Shown here: piece after piece, positions 56,600-64,000 of the stretch
Layout of the letters: the number at the start of each line of letters is the position of its first letter
Numbering within the stretch: position 1 is the stretch's first letter
From: Rhizobium tibeticum
GTDB lineage: Bacteria; Pseudomonadota; Alphaproteobacteria; Rhizobiales; Rhizobiaceae
DNA: 64,000 nucleotides
Assembly (NCBI RefSeq): GCF_900110205.1
Contig: NZ_FOCV01000007.1
Coordinates: 1-64,000 of the forward strand
Direction of reading: 5' to 3'
Translations under genes and position numbers: made by a program
The notes under the pieces: generated by a model
Database searches by the model: none
Seen by the model: the letters and a program-made list of their open reading frames with translations, nothing else
What the model was told of the DNA's origin: nothing

Positions 56600-57304
56600 A
56601 TGTCAGTAGAAAAAATAGCGGTGATTACGGCCGGCGGCAGCGGAATGGGAGCCGCCGCAGCAAAGCGTCTCGCAGCCGATGGGTTCAAGGTGGCAATCCT
56701 GTCATCGTCGGGGAAGGGCGAAGAACTTGCCAAAACATTGGGGGGTGTCGGTGTGACCGGCTCGAACCAATCAAATGACGATCTGCATAAGCTCGTTGAT
56801 CTCGCAATCTCCACTTGGGGACGCATTGATGTGCTCGTAAACAGCGCGGGCCACGGTCCTCGCGCACCCATCCTCGACATATCAGACGAAGACTGGCACC
56901 GCGGCATGGAGGTCTACCTCCTGAACGTCATCCGTCCGACGCGCCTGGTGACGCCGCACATGCAGAAGCAGAAGGCCGGATCCATCATCAACATTTCCAC
57001 CGCATGGGCTTTCGAGCCGAGTCCGATGTTCCCGACGTCGGCCGTGTTCCGCGCCGGGCTGGCGTCGTTCACCAAGATATTCGCGGAGACCTATGCGGCC
57101 GAAAACATCCGCATGAACAACGTTCTTCCCGGCTGGATCGACAGTCTTCCGGCAACCGAGGAGCGCCGCGACAGTGTTCCGATGAAGCGCTACGGCACGA
57201 GCGAGGAAATTGCCGCGACCGTTGCTTTCCTCGCGTCGACGGGAGCAGCCTACATGACGGGGCAGAACATTCGCGTCGACGGCGGCCTGACCCGTTCAGT
57301 GTGA
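56600..57304 (+). CDS. Divergent SDR-fold protein lacking Tyr and Lys of the active site
   Basis: This 234-residue short-chain dehydrogenase fold has the NAD(P) loop TAGGSGMG (residues 10-17), NSAGHGPRAP (81-90) with the Asn-Ser-Ala-Gly motif, and Ser133 in NISTAW. Where YxxxK is expected it has Ser147 and Arg151 (PTSAVFRAGLASFTK), so two catalytic residues are replaced. The C-terminal NVLPGWIDSLP and DGGLTRSV are normal. It starts after AGGAGAG. It may be a cofactor-binding protein or use different chemistry. The LysR gene on the other strand probably regulates it. Confidence 0.88.
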   Translation: MSVEKIAVITAGGSGMGAAAAKRLAADGFKVAILSSSGKGEELAKTLGGVGVTGSNQSNDDLHKLVDLAISTWGRIDVLVNSAGHGPRAPILDISDEDWHRGMEVYLLNVIRPTRLVTPHMQKQKAGSIINISTAWAFEPSPMFPTSAVFRAGLASFTKIFAETYAAENIRMNNVLPGWIDSLPATEERRDSVPMKRYGTSEEIAATVAFLASTGAAYMTGQNIRVDGGLTRSV

Positions 57305-57430
57305 CATGGAGGGAGACGGTTGCGGAATGCGCCCCTCTGTGGACCGGCGCACTCTGGAACGTCGATCAGAAACGGATGGCTCCAAGAGCACTTGCCCCAG
57401 TTGGATAAGTCGCTCGGGTTCACGTCTGCG

Positions 57431-58309
57431 TTAGGAGCCAGATTCGCGAGCCGCTTCATCCAGGGCTACAAAGTCCCCTTCATCGAGAACGATGCTAGCG
57501 GCCGCAACATTTTCCTCGAGATGCTTCACCTTGGAGGTTCCCGGAATGGGCAACATCACGGGGCTGCGCTTGAGCACCCACGCCAAAGCAATCTGGCCCG
57601 GCGTCGCGCCATACTTCTTGGCCAGCATGTCAAGAATGGAGCCAGGACGGGCAAGCTCGCCTGCCGCCAGTGGGTACCATGGAATGAAGCCGATGCCCTC
57701 ACGCTCGCAGTAGTCCAGCACATCCTCGCTGCCCCGATCCACGAGGTTGTAGCGATTCTGAACCGTCGCCACGGGAAATACCTTTCGGGCGGCCTTTATG
57801 TCTTCAACCGATACTTCGCTGAGGCCGGCATGGGCAATGAGGCCCTGATCCAGGAGCATCTTTACCGCCCCGAACTGCTCTTCGCGAGGGACCGCCGCAT
57901 CTATGCGGTGCAGTTGCCACAAGTCGATCCGCTCGATGCGAAGCTTCTTCAGGCTGCCTTTCGCTCGTTCGAGAAGATAGTCCGGCCGCCCGTTCGGCGT
58001 CCACCGGTCCGGCCCCTCGCGGGTCAGCCCGGCCTTGGTCGCAATCAACAGCCCCTTATAAGGATGCAACGCTTCGCTGATGAGCTCCTCGGACACGTCG
58101 GGGCCGTAGGAATCAGCCGTGTCAATGAAATTGACGGCGATCTCGGGCAGGCGACGCAGAGTTGCCAACGCTCCGGCCTTATCTGCAGGCGGCCCCCAGA
58201 TACCGGGTCCCGTAATACGCATCGCGCCGAAGCCGAGACGATTGATGGTGATGGTGCCGATCGAAAATTGTCCCGATGCGGCCGCTGAGATCGTGGAACT
58301 GAATGGCAC
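57431..58309 (-). CDS. Aldo/keto reductase
   Basis: This 292-residue NADPH-dependent TIM-barrel oxidoreductase has the catalytic tetrad: Asp and Tyr in [17 protein letters not shown], Lys in [10 protein letters not shown] and His in DLWQLHRID. The C-terminal cofactor motif is [18 protein letters not shown]. It is of the Tas/YdhF-like prokaryotic group (oxidoreductase-type AKR). It converges on the SDR gene with a gap of about 125 bases and no clear terminator. Small carbonyl compounds are the probable substrates. Confidence 0.93.
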   Translation of the reverse strand: MPFSSTISAAASGQFSIGTITINRLGFGAMRITGPGIWGPPADKAGALATLRRLPEIAVNFIDTADSYGPDVSEELISEALHPYKGLLIATKAGLTREGPDRWTPNGRPDYLLERAKGSLKKLRIERIDLWQLHRIDAAVPREEQFGAVKMLLDQGLIAHAGLSEVSVEDIKAARKVFPVATVQNRYNLVDRGSEDVLDYCEREGIGFIPWYPLAAGELARPGSILDMLAKKYGATPGQIALAWVLKRSPVMLPIPGTSKVKHLEENVAAASIVLDEGDFVALDEAARESGS

Positions 58310-58507
58310 GGACCTTCTCCCGATTGCCTGTCTGGTTGGGTGGCTTTACTCGGGGCTTAAGGTGGAGCGGGCAGGGAGCAATGCAAGCCACTCGGTGCAA
58401 TCCGCCATTGCCTTTTGCAACGAGGCCCCGAAGTCGACAAGGGCGGAGCAAAGCACGGTCCGCGCCCGGAACCTTAGCCGGTAGCGACAGTTCCGGGTCT
58501 GCGCGCA

Positions 58508-58798
58508 TCAGGGCCGCCCAGGTTCGACCGTACGTCCGGAAATCAGGCCCAGCCACGGCGGCAGGTGGAAGACGCACATCAGCAGGTACATTGTCGTCAT
58601 GCCATCCACTGCAAAAACGTCCTGCATGGCGGAGCAGATCATATCTGCTCCGCCGCTTGCCAGGGTGACAATCGCCATGATGGCGAAGGTTGGCGCCGCT
58701 GCCAGGCGCAGCCAATCGGCGACGCCTGCTATGTTGCCGGTCGGCGTCTCGACGGATGTGCTGCGCCGTGTCGGGTCGGAGGAAAGCATGAGCATCAT
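58508..58798 (-). CDS. Small membrane protein coupled to DUF899 gene
   Basis: This 96-residue protein has two hydrophobic segments (LRLAAAPTFAIMAIVTLASG and MYLLMCVFHLPPWLGLISG). Its ATG at 58798 overlaps the stop of the DUF899 gene by four bases, so it is likely translated with it. The family is not recognised. The Met at 58789 is an alternative start. The 200 bases after it, up to the AKR gene, hold nothing recognisable. Confidence 0.65.
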   Translation of the reverse strand: MMLMLSSDPTRRSTSVETPTGNIAGVADWLRLAAAPTFAIMAIVTLASGGADMICSAMQDVFAVDGMTTMYLLMCVFHLPPWLGLISGRTVEPGRP

Positions 58799-59595
58799 CC
58801 CTGGCCGTATTCGTCATGCAGCCGCCACCAGATACCCTGCTCATTGCGGCCTCGGGGCGCGCGGTCGAGCCATTGATACACGCCCCAAATGCCGTCCAGG
58901 CCGCGCGCATAGCTTGAGTAGGTGTGGTAGACGGCGCCGTCCTCGAGCACGAAGGCGCTGACACCCGGCCGGTCGCGCGTGTACGTCGCGACATCCGTCC
59001 CGGTCATTGCGGCGATCTGGGCGACTGGGCTCTCGCTGCCGCGCAGTTTCCATTCCTGCACGGTCTCGCCTTCTGACAGCACCCGTGCCGGTGGCTCGCG
59101 GCGATAGTTATACTCTATCCCGCCTTCGCGCTGCTGCTCTTCGCTGAACAAGACGCTGAAGTCGAGGTTGAAATCGCTGCCGAAAGAGGATGCCCAGTCG
59201 AAGCTCCATCCCATCCGTCGCTTGAAAGCCTGCAGCTTGGCAAGCGGCGCGCGGGAAACGGCGGTGAAGGCGACATCATGATTTTCGAGATGGACGGCGA
59301 CGCCGTTGAAGCCGTCTGCGATCGACGAGCAGGAGGGGCATCCGGCCGTATAGTCGGGTCCGAACATGAAATGGTAGATGAGAAGCTGCGAACGGCCCTT
59401 GAAGAGATCGCTCAGCGAAGCGCTGCCATTGGCGGTCTCGAACCGGTATTCCTTGTCAATCCGCACCCACGGCAGTTCCTGGCGGCGCTGCGCCAGCATG
59501 TCGCTGCGTCGTGTCAGTTCCTTCTCTTCTGCGAGCAGGTCGAGCCGCGCCGCAAGCCATTCTTCACGTGTACCCGTGATGTGCATCGTCATCAT
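58795..59595 (-). CDS. DUF899 thioredoxin-like protein
   Basis: This 266-residue protein of the DUF899 family has a thioredoxin-like fold. The sequence LLIYHFMFGPDYTAGCPSC places a CPSC pair where the redox centre of thioredoxins lies (about residues 86-89). It is preceded by the helical N-terminal LDLLAEEKELTRRSDMLAQRRQELPWV, typical of the family, and ends in GIWGVYQWLDRAPRGRNEQG. It is cytosolic and without signal peptide. It precedes the small membrane gene and is divergent from the winged-helix gene at 59715. The activity of the family is not established. Confidence 0.9.
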   Translation of the reverse strand: MMTMHITGTREEWLAARLDLLAEEKELTRRSDMLAQRRQELPWVRIDKEYRFETANGSASLSDLFKGRSQLLIYHFMFGPDYTAGCPSCSSIADGFNGVAVHLENHDVAFTAVSRAPLAKLQAFKRRMGWSFDWASSFGSDFNLDFSVLFSEEQQREGGIEYNYRREPPARVLSEGETVQEWKLRGSESPVAQIAAMTGTDVATYTRDRPGVSAFVLEDGAVYHTYSSYARGLDGIWGVYQWLDRAPRGRNEQGIWWRLHDEYGQG

Positions 59596-59714
59596 ACTTC
59601 TCCTGTTACCGTCTGTTGGCGTAGCATTGCCGCCACTTGCGGCTGCTTGGTGGTCGTGAGCAGACTAGAGCCGGAGTGGGAGATGGTGGGAGTGACAAGT
59701 TTGACGGGATTTTT

Positions 59715-60935
59715 ATGGACTCGATGATCATCGCTGCGGCGAGGCTGCTCGCGACCGGTGATCTTCTCGGTGCCTTAAATAGGGTCGCGTTGCGCAACGA
59801 TGCGCCTGCGCTTGCGCTTCGTGGCATCGCGATGGCGCAGCTTGGCGATCTCGTCCGGGCGAAGGCGCTGCTGAAGACGGCTGCCCGTGCGTTCGGGCCA
59901 AAAGAACCCGTCGCGCGGGCGCGCTGCCTCGTCGCCGAAGCGGAAATTGCGCTCGTCTCGCGCGATCTGACCTGGCCGGCCAAGTCACTGACCGCCGCCC
60001 GCGAGGTGCTCGAAGCGCACGATGACCGTTTGAACGCCGCACATGCACGCCATCTCGAAGCCCGGCGGCTGCTTCTCATCGGCCATCTCGACGAGGCCGA
60101 ACGCCTGCTCGCCGGGGTCGATTCGGCGCCGCTCACGCCCCCCTTGCAGACGGCGTACGAACTCGTCGTCGCCGGGATTGCTATCCGCCGTCTCCAGACA
60201 GGCGTTGCGCGCGCGGCGCTGCGCCGCGCAGAAAATGCTGCGCGCGAGGCGGGCATTCCCGCACTTCGTGCGGAGGTCGAAGGGGCCTGCGAGGTGCTGA
60301 GAACGCCGGCGGCACGACTGATCAGGCGTGGCGAGGAGCGGTTCTTGCTGCTGGAGGAGGTCGAGGCGGTGCTGGCGTCAGGGGCGCTCGTGGTCGATGC
60401 ATGTCGCTATGTCGTGCGCGACGGGGACGCGTTTGTTTCGCTGACGACGCGCCCGGTGTTGTTCGCGCTGGCGCGTGCGCTCGCGCAGAGCTGGCCGACA
60501 GACGCATCGCGCAACACCCTCGTTGCCCGTGCATTCAGGGCGAAGGACGCCGATGAATCGCATCGCGCCAGGCTGCGTGTCGAAGTCGGACGGCTGCGCG
60601 GCGAGCTTCACAGAATAGCGGATATCAGAGCGACGAGGGACGGCTTTGTGCTTGCACCGCGTCGCGCCGCTGAGGTGATCATCCTGGCCCCGCCCGTCGA
60701 AGAGCAGCATGGCGAGGTCCTCGCATTTTTGGCTGATGGGGAAGCCTGGTCGAGTTCGGCGCTGGCGATCGCGATCGGTGCAAGCCCACGCACAGTGCAG
60801 CGGGCGCTTGACGCACTGGCGGCAACGGGCAAGGTGCAATCCTTCGGACGCGGGCCGGCGCGCCGGTGGACGATACCGTCGCTGCCGGGTTTCCCGTCAA
60901 CTTTGTTACTCCCAGGTCCACTGCCGAACGACTAG
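59715..60935 (+). CDS. Winged-helix protein with helical repeat N-terminus
   Basis: This 406-residue protein is Ala/Arg-rich with TPR-like helical pairs in the first 200 residues (LARAKALLKTAARAFG, HLDEAERLLAGVD, ARAALRRAENAAREAG). A central basic domain resembles a response-regulator-type winged helix (RPVLFALARALAQSWPTDASRNTLVARAF). The C-terminal HTH is AIAIGASPRTVQRALDALAATGKVQSFGRGPARRW. It probably controls transcription of its own unit and perhaps the divergent DUF899 gene. ATG 59715 has only a weak ribosome site; the frame is open up to 59637. It is followed after nine bases by the beta-propeller gene. Confidence 0.75.
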   Translation: MDSMIIAAARLLATGDLLGALNRVALRNDAPALALRGIAMAQLGDLVRAKALLKTAARAFGPKEPVARARCLVAEAEIALVSRDLTWPAKSLTAAREVLEAHDDRLNAAHARHLEARRLLLIGHLDEAERLLAGVDSAPLTPPLQTAYELVVAGIAIRRLQTGVARAALRRAENAAREAGIPALRAEVEGACEVLRTPAARLIRRGEERFLLLEEVEAVLASGALVVDACRYVVRDGDAFVSLTTRPVLFALARALAQSWPTDASRNTLVARAFRAKDADESHRARLRVEVGRLRGELHRIADIRATRDGFVLAPRRAAEVIILAPPVEEQHGEVLAFLADGEAWSSSALAIAIGASPRTVQRALDALAATGKVQSFGRGPARRWTIPSLPGFPSTLLLPGPLPND

Positions 60936-60944
60936 GATGAGCCC

Positions 60945-61577
60945 ATGAAACACACCAAAGCTGAAATCCTTCGTGAATATGGCCCCTTTCCGAACGCGGA
61001 CCGTGTTGCCGGCGTCACTTTTGACGGCCGGCATGTCTGGTTTGCATCCGGCGACAAGCTCAATGCCTTCGATCCCGAGGTCGGCGAGGTCGTGCACTCG
61101 ATAGACGTTGCCGCACATGCCGGAACGGCTTTCGATGGACGCTATCTTTTCCAGATTGCGGAAGATCGGATCCAGAAGATCGATCCGAAGACCGGCGAGG
61201 TGCTATCGACGATCCCGGCCCCCGGCAATGGCGGTGATTCCGGGCTTGCCTGGGCTGAAGGAACGCTCTGGGTCGGAGACTACCGTGGCCGAAAGATCCA
61301 TCAGATCGATCCGGATACCGGTGCGCTTCTTCGCAGCATCGAGTCCAGCCGCTTCGTTACCGGCGTGACCTGGGTCGATGGTGAACTCTGGCACGCCACT
61401 TGGGAAGGCGATGAGAGCGATATCAGGCGCGTTGAACCTGAGAGCGGGCGAGTGTTGGAACGCATCGACATGCCGCCTGGCCTGACCATATCGGGGCTCG
61501 AGTCAGATGGCGCAGATCGCCTCTTTTGTGGTGGGGGAACGAGCGGCAAGGTCCGGGCCGTTCGCCGGCCCAGATAG
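60945..61577 (+). CDS. Beta-propeller protein (glutamine cyclotransferase-like)
   Basis: This 210-residue protein has repeated four-strand blades: GVTFDGRHVWFASGDKLNAFDP, GTAFDGRYLFQIAEDRIQKIDP, GLAWAEGTLWVGDYRGRKIHQIDP and GVTWVDGELWHATWEGD. Together with the ends this gives about five blades, fewer than a closed propeller needs, so it may dimerise or be shortened. It has no signal peptide. It lies nine bases after the winged-helix gene and is surely co-transcribed. It could be an effector sensor or lactonase-like enzyme. Confidence 0.8.
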   Translation: MKHTKAEILREYGPFPNADRVAGVTFDGRHVWFASGDKLNAFDPEVGEVVHSIDVAAHAGTAFDGRYLFQIAEDRIQKIDPKTGEVLSTIPAPGNGGDSGLAWAEGTLWVGDYRGRKIHQIDPDTGALLRSIESSRFVTGVTWVDGELWHATWEGDESDIRRVEPESGRVLERIDMPPGLTISGLESDGADRLFCGGGTSGKVRAVRRPR

Positions 61578-61635
61578 CCAGGCAGCCTGTTGTCTGTACC
61601 GCGAAGGCATCCGCACCGCGGACATCACCCTGCGA

Positions 61636-62784
61636 CTAATCCAATGTCCTGCGGAAGCGGCGGACGGCGATGAGCATGGCAACCGCCATCAGGCAGGCGA
61701 GGGCGATCGCGTCATAGGCAAGGGTCTGGATATTGGCGCCCTTCAGCATGATCGCCCGGACGATCCTGATATAGTGGGTCAGCGGCAGGGCCTCACCGAT
61801 CCATTGCGCCCATGTCGGCATGCCGGCGAACGGGAACATGAAGCCCGACAGCAGGATATTCGGCAGGAAGAACATCATCGCCATCTGCATGGCCTGCAAC
61901 TGATTGGCCGCGATCGTCGAGAAAGTGTAGCCGATCGAGAGGTTGGTGATGACGAAGAGCGTGGTCGCTGCCGCGAGCGAGGCCGGACCACCGAGGATTG
62001 GGACGTGGAAGACAAGCAGGCCAGCGCCGATGATCAACAACGACTGGATGAGGCCGATCAGCACATAGGGCGCGATCTTGCCCAGCATGATTTCCAGCGG
62101 TTTGATCGGCATGGAGAGCAGGTTCTCCATCGTACCGCGTTCCACCTCGCGCGTGACCGAGAGAGCCGTGAAGATCAAGAGCGTCATCGTCAGGATCGTG
62201 CCGAGCAGGCCGGGCACGATATTCAGGGTCGATGAACCGGCTGGATTATAGCGACGGTGCTGGACGATGGAGAAGGCGGGCTTGGTCGGTTCGGAAAATT
62301 CGACCTGGCGGTCGTTGGCGAGAGCCGACGCCACGATGCCGGTAAGCGCACCGAGCGCCGAACTCGACGCGACCGGATCGGTGGCGTCGGCCGCGACCAG
62401 CAGCGAGGGCGTATCGCCGCGGCGAAGCGAGCGTTCGAATCCCTCGGGAATTTCCACCACGAACAGTGCCCTGCCGGATTGCAGAATCGAATCCATGTCC
62501 TCGGCGCGCGTCACGACCGAACGGATCTGGAAAAAATCTGTGTTTTGAAGGGCCGCCAAGATGGATCGGCCGACATCGGTATTCTCGCGCATCAGCACTG
62601 CGGTCGGCAGGTTGTGCGGCGTCGTGTTGATCGCAAAGCCGAACAGGAACAGCTGCATGATCGGCAAGGCGACCATCGTCGCCAGCGTTATGCGGTCGCG
62701 CGTCATCTGGATGAATTCCTTGACGGTCATCGCCCAGAAACGCCCGAAAGAGCCGCCATTGCCATTTGCCACTGTGGTCGTCAT
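61636..62784 (-). CDS. ABC-2 type transporter permease
   Basis: This 382-residue permease has an N-terminal helix (DRITLATMVALPIMQLFLFGFAI), a large extracytoplasmic domain (about 40-190) and five C-terminal helices. The segment SVTREVERGTMENLLSMPIKPLEIMLGKI is the ABC-2 hallmark. It is most like YhhJ/YbhS-type permeases of drug or haem efflux systems. ATG 62784 overlaps the stop of the ATPase gene (ATGA); the frame to 62856 is not needed. Confidence 0.93.
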   Translation of the reverse strand: MTTTVANGNGGSFGRFWAMTVKEFIQMTRDRITLATMVALPIMQLFLFGFAINTTPHNLPTAVLMRENTDVGRSILAALQNTDFFQIRSVVTRAEDMDSILQSGRALFVVEIPEGFERSLRRGDTPSLLVAADATDPVASSSALGALTGIVASALANDRQVEFSEPTKPAFSIVQHRRYNPAGSSTLNIVPGLLGTILTMTLLIFTALSVTREVERGTMENLLSMPIKPLEIMLGKIAPYVLIGLIQSLLIIGAGLLVFHVPILGGPASLAAATTLFVITNLSIGYTFSTIAANQLQAMQMAMMFFLPNILLSGFMFPFAGMPTWAQWIGEALPLTHYIRIVRAIMLKGANIQTLAYDAIALACLMAVAMLIAVRRFRRTLD

Positions 62785-63731
62785 TGAAAATTGTCCTCCG
62801 AGCGGCGCATCAGATCGATGAAAGCATCCTCCAGCGTTGCCTCGCCCCTTTGCCATTTGAGATCGGACCGTTCCTGGTAAGGCGCGATTGCCTTCTCAAG
62901 CGCCTGGGGATCGCGGCCGGCAACATGCAGGCTCGTCCCGAACGGCGCGATCATGTCCACGCCCGGCTCGTTCTCGAGTTCGGATTGGAGGCGATGCACC
63001 TCCGCGCCGGAGACGGTCCACGTCACGAGGCCGGTGCCGGCGATGACTTCGTCCACCGTTCCCTGCGCCAACAGTTTGCCATAGGCGATATAGGCGATCT
63101 CATGGCAACGCTCTGCCTCGTCCATGTAATGGGTGGACACCAGCACCGAGAGACCGTCGGCGGCAAGCGCGTGAATCTCGTTCCAAAAATCCCGGCGGGC
63201 CTTGGGATCGACGCCGGCCGTCGGCTCGTCGAGGAGGAGCAGCGCCGGTTCAGGCAGGATGCAGGCACCGAGCGCAAGGCGCTGCTTCCAGCCGCCCGAT
63301 AGCTCCCCTGCCAACTGCTGTTCACGGCCTTTCAAGCCGAGGCGCTCAATGGCGGCGCTTGCTTTGCCGCGGGCATCAGGCAGGCCGTAGACGCGGGCGA
63401 CGAATTCCAGATTCTCCCGGATCGACAGGTCCTGATAGAGCGAGAATTTCTGCGTCATGTAGCCGACGCGGCGGCGGATGCGATCGCTCTCGGTCAGGAT
63501 GTCGAAGCCGAGGCAGGTGCCATCGCCGCTGTCGGGCGTCAGCAGGCCGCAAAGCATGCGGATCGTCGTGGTCTTGCCGGAACCGTTGGGGCCGAGAAAG
63601 CCGTGAATGCGGCCCTTCTTGACCGACATCGACAGGTCATCGACTACCTTTCTGCTGCCGAAACTCTTGGTGAGGTGATGGACGTCGATCACGGTCCCGG
63701 GCGCGTCGATGGCCATTGCCGTGTCGCTCAT
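62781..63731 (-). CDS. ABC-2 transporter ATPase
   Basis: This 316-residue ATPase has Walker A GFLGPNGSGKTTTIRML, Q-loop YMTQKFSLY, signature ELSGGWKQRLALGA, Walker B LLLLDEP, D-loop TAGVDPKA and switch His VSTHYMDEAERC. It ends in a domain of about 80 residues without ATPase motifs. ATG 63731 overlaps the stop of the HlyD gene. It energises the permease at 61636. The 375-codon frame seen from 63908 is a shadow of the adaptor gene. Confidence 0.93.
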   Translation of the reverse strand: MSDTAMAIDAPGTVIDVHHLTKSFGSRKVVDDLSMSVKKGRIHGFLGPNGSGKTTTIRMLCGLLTPDSGDGTCLGFDILTESDRIRRRVGYMTQKFSLYQDLSIRENLEFVARVYGLPDARGKASAAIERLGLKGREQQLAGELSGGWKQRLALGACILPEPALLLLDEPTAGVDPKARRDFWNEIHALAADGLSVLVSTHYMDEAERCHEIAYIAYGKLLAQGTVDEVIAGTGLVTWTVSGAEVHRLQSELENEPGVDMIAPFGTSLHVAGRDPQALEKAIAPYQERSDLKWQRGEATLEDAFIDLMRRSEDNFQ

Positions 63732-64000
63732 GGACGGGCTCCTGCAGTGACATCCACCGGCTGGCCGGGGCGCAACACCTTTGGATCGGCGGGGATCGCC
63801 TCGACGCGGTAGACGAGTTTGGCACGCTCTTCGAGGCTGTAGATTACCGGTGGCGTATACTCGGCGTTCTTTGCGATGAAGCTGATCTTCGCATCGGTGG
63901 GCATGCACGCGTTACAGGCGACGCGGATCGACTGACCAAGCGAAAACAGCGCAATCTCGGTTTCAGGCACGAAGAAGCGGATGCGGATGTTCTCTGGCGG
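63728..64000 (-). CDS. HlyD-family efflux adaptor (partial, cut by window edge)
   Basis: Only the C-terminal 90 residues are in the window. They form the barrel and membrane-proximal end of an HlyD/YhiI-type adaptor: ENIRIRFFVPETEIALFSLGQ, then ISFIAKNAEYTPPVIYSLEE and LRPGQPVDVTAGA. The stop overlaps the ATPase start by four bases, so this is the first visible gene of an adaptor-ATPase-permease efflux operon. The start lies beyond base 64000. Confidence 0.85.
   Translation of the reverse strand, partial: PPENIRIRFFVPETEIALFSLGQSIRVACNACMPTDAKISFIAKNAEYTPPVIYSLEERAKLVYRVEAIPADPKVLRPGQPVDVTAGARP

Overview
The window looks like a chromosomal or chromid segment of a member of the Rhizobiaceae (Rhizobium, Neorhizobium, Agrobacterium or Sinorhizobium type). 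The reasons are high-GC coding, a rhizobial-type initiator tRNA, a galactoglucan (EPS II)-like exopolysaccharide cluster, a cellulose synthase operon with bcsN and no bcsC or bcsD, and opp/dpp-type peptide ABC systems.

Region 1 (1-700): initiator tRNA-fMet (245-321) with a strong hairpin terminator, preceded by a run of five short hairpins. Region 2 (663-24905): a surface-polysaccharide cluster organised like the S. meliloti wg/exp (EPS II) locus. Minus-strand genes encode an RTX calcium-binding protein (wgeA type) followed by glycosyltransferases and a methyltransferase, and a type I secretion ATPase and adaptor (wgdA/wgdB type). A MarR-family regulator (wggR type) lies at the divergence point. 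Plus-strand genes encode a wgcA-type glycosyltransferase and a wga-like operon: an accessory protein, a fused GT2-GT4 transferase, two pyruvyltransferase-family proteins and a secreted glycosidase-like protein. An AT-rich palindrome close to TACTTCAA-N3-TTGAAGTA occurs at four sites, before each of the expected transcription units and before an alpha/beta hydrolase gene at the left edge. This outlines one regulon.

Region 3 (24906-29402): a mosaic strip with a degenerate GGDEF protein, several copies of the 3' end of the tRNA-fMet gene, an N-terminally truncated TPP-dependent enzyme, a DOPA-dioxygenase-family gene, and a ParD/ParE toxin-antitoxin pair bracketed by direct repeats. It reads as a scarred integration hotspot. 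No integrase or transposase gene is visible.

Region 4 (29403-33525): an acyltransferase, a GT2 glycosyltransferase and an ABC exporter form a second small glycan operon. Region 5 (33644-42775): the cellulose operon bcsN-bcsA-bcsB-bcsZ plus a large TPR protein, all on the minus strand with overlapping ends, preceded by a CtrA-like box. A BON-domain gene lies on the other side of that promoter region.

Region 6 (43572-51627): a GntR-controlled operon with a complete peptide-type ABC importer and two different DHDPS/NAL-family aldolases, probably for uptake and breakdown of an unidentified small carboxylate. Region 7 (52189-64000): katG, a small lipoprotein, a LysR/SDR divergent pair, an aldo/keto reductase, a DUF899 gene with a small membrane protein, a winged-helix protein with a beta-propeller partner, and an HlyD-ABC-permease efflux operon cut off by the right edge.
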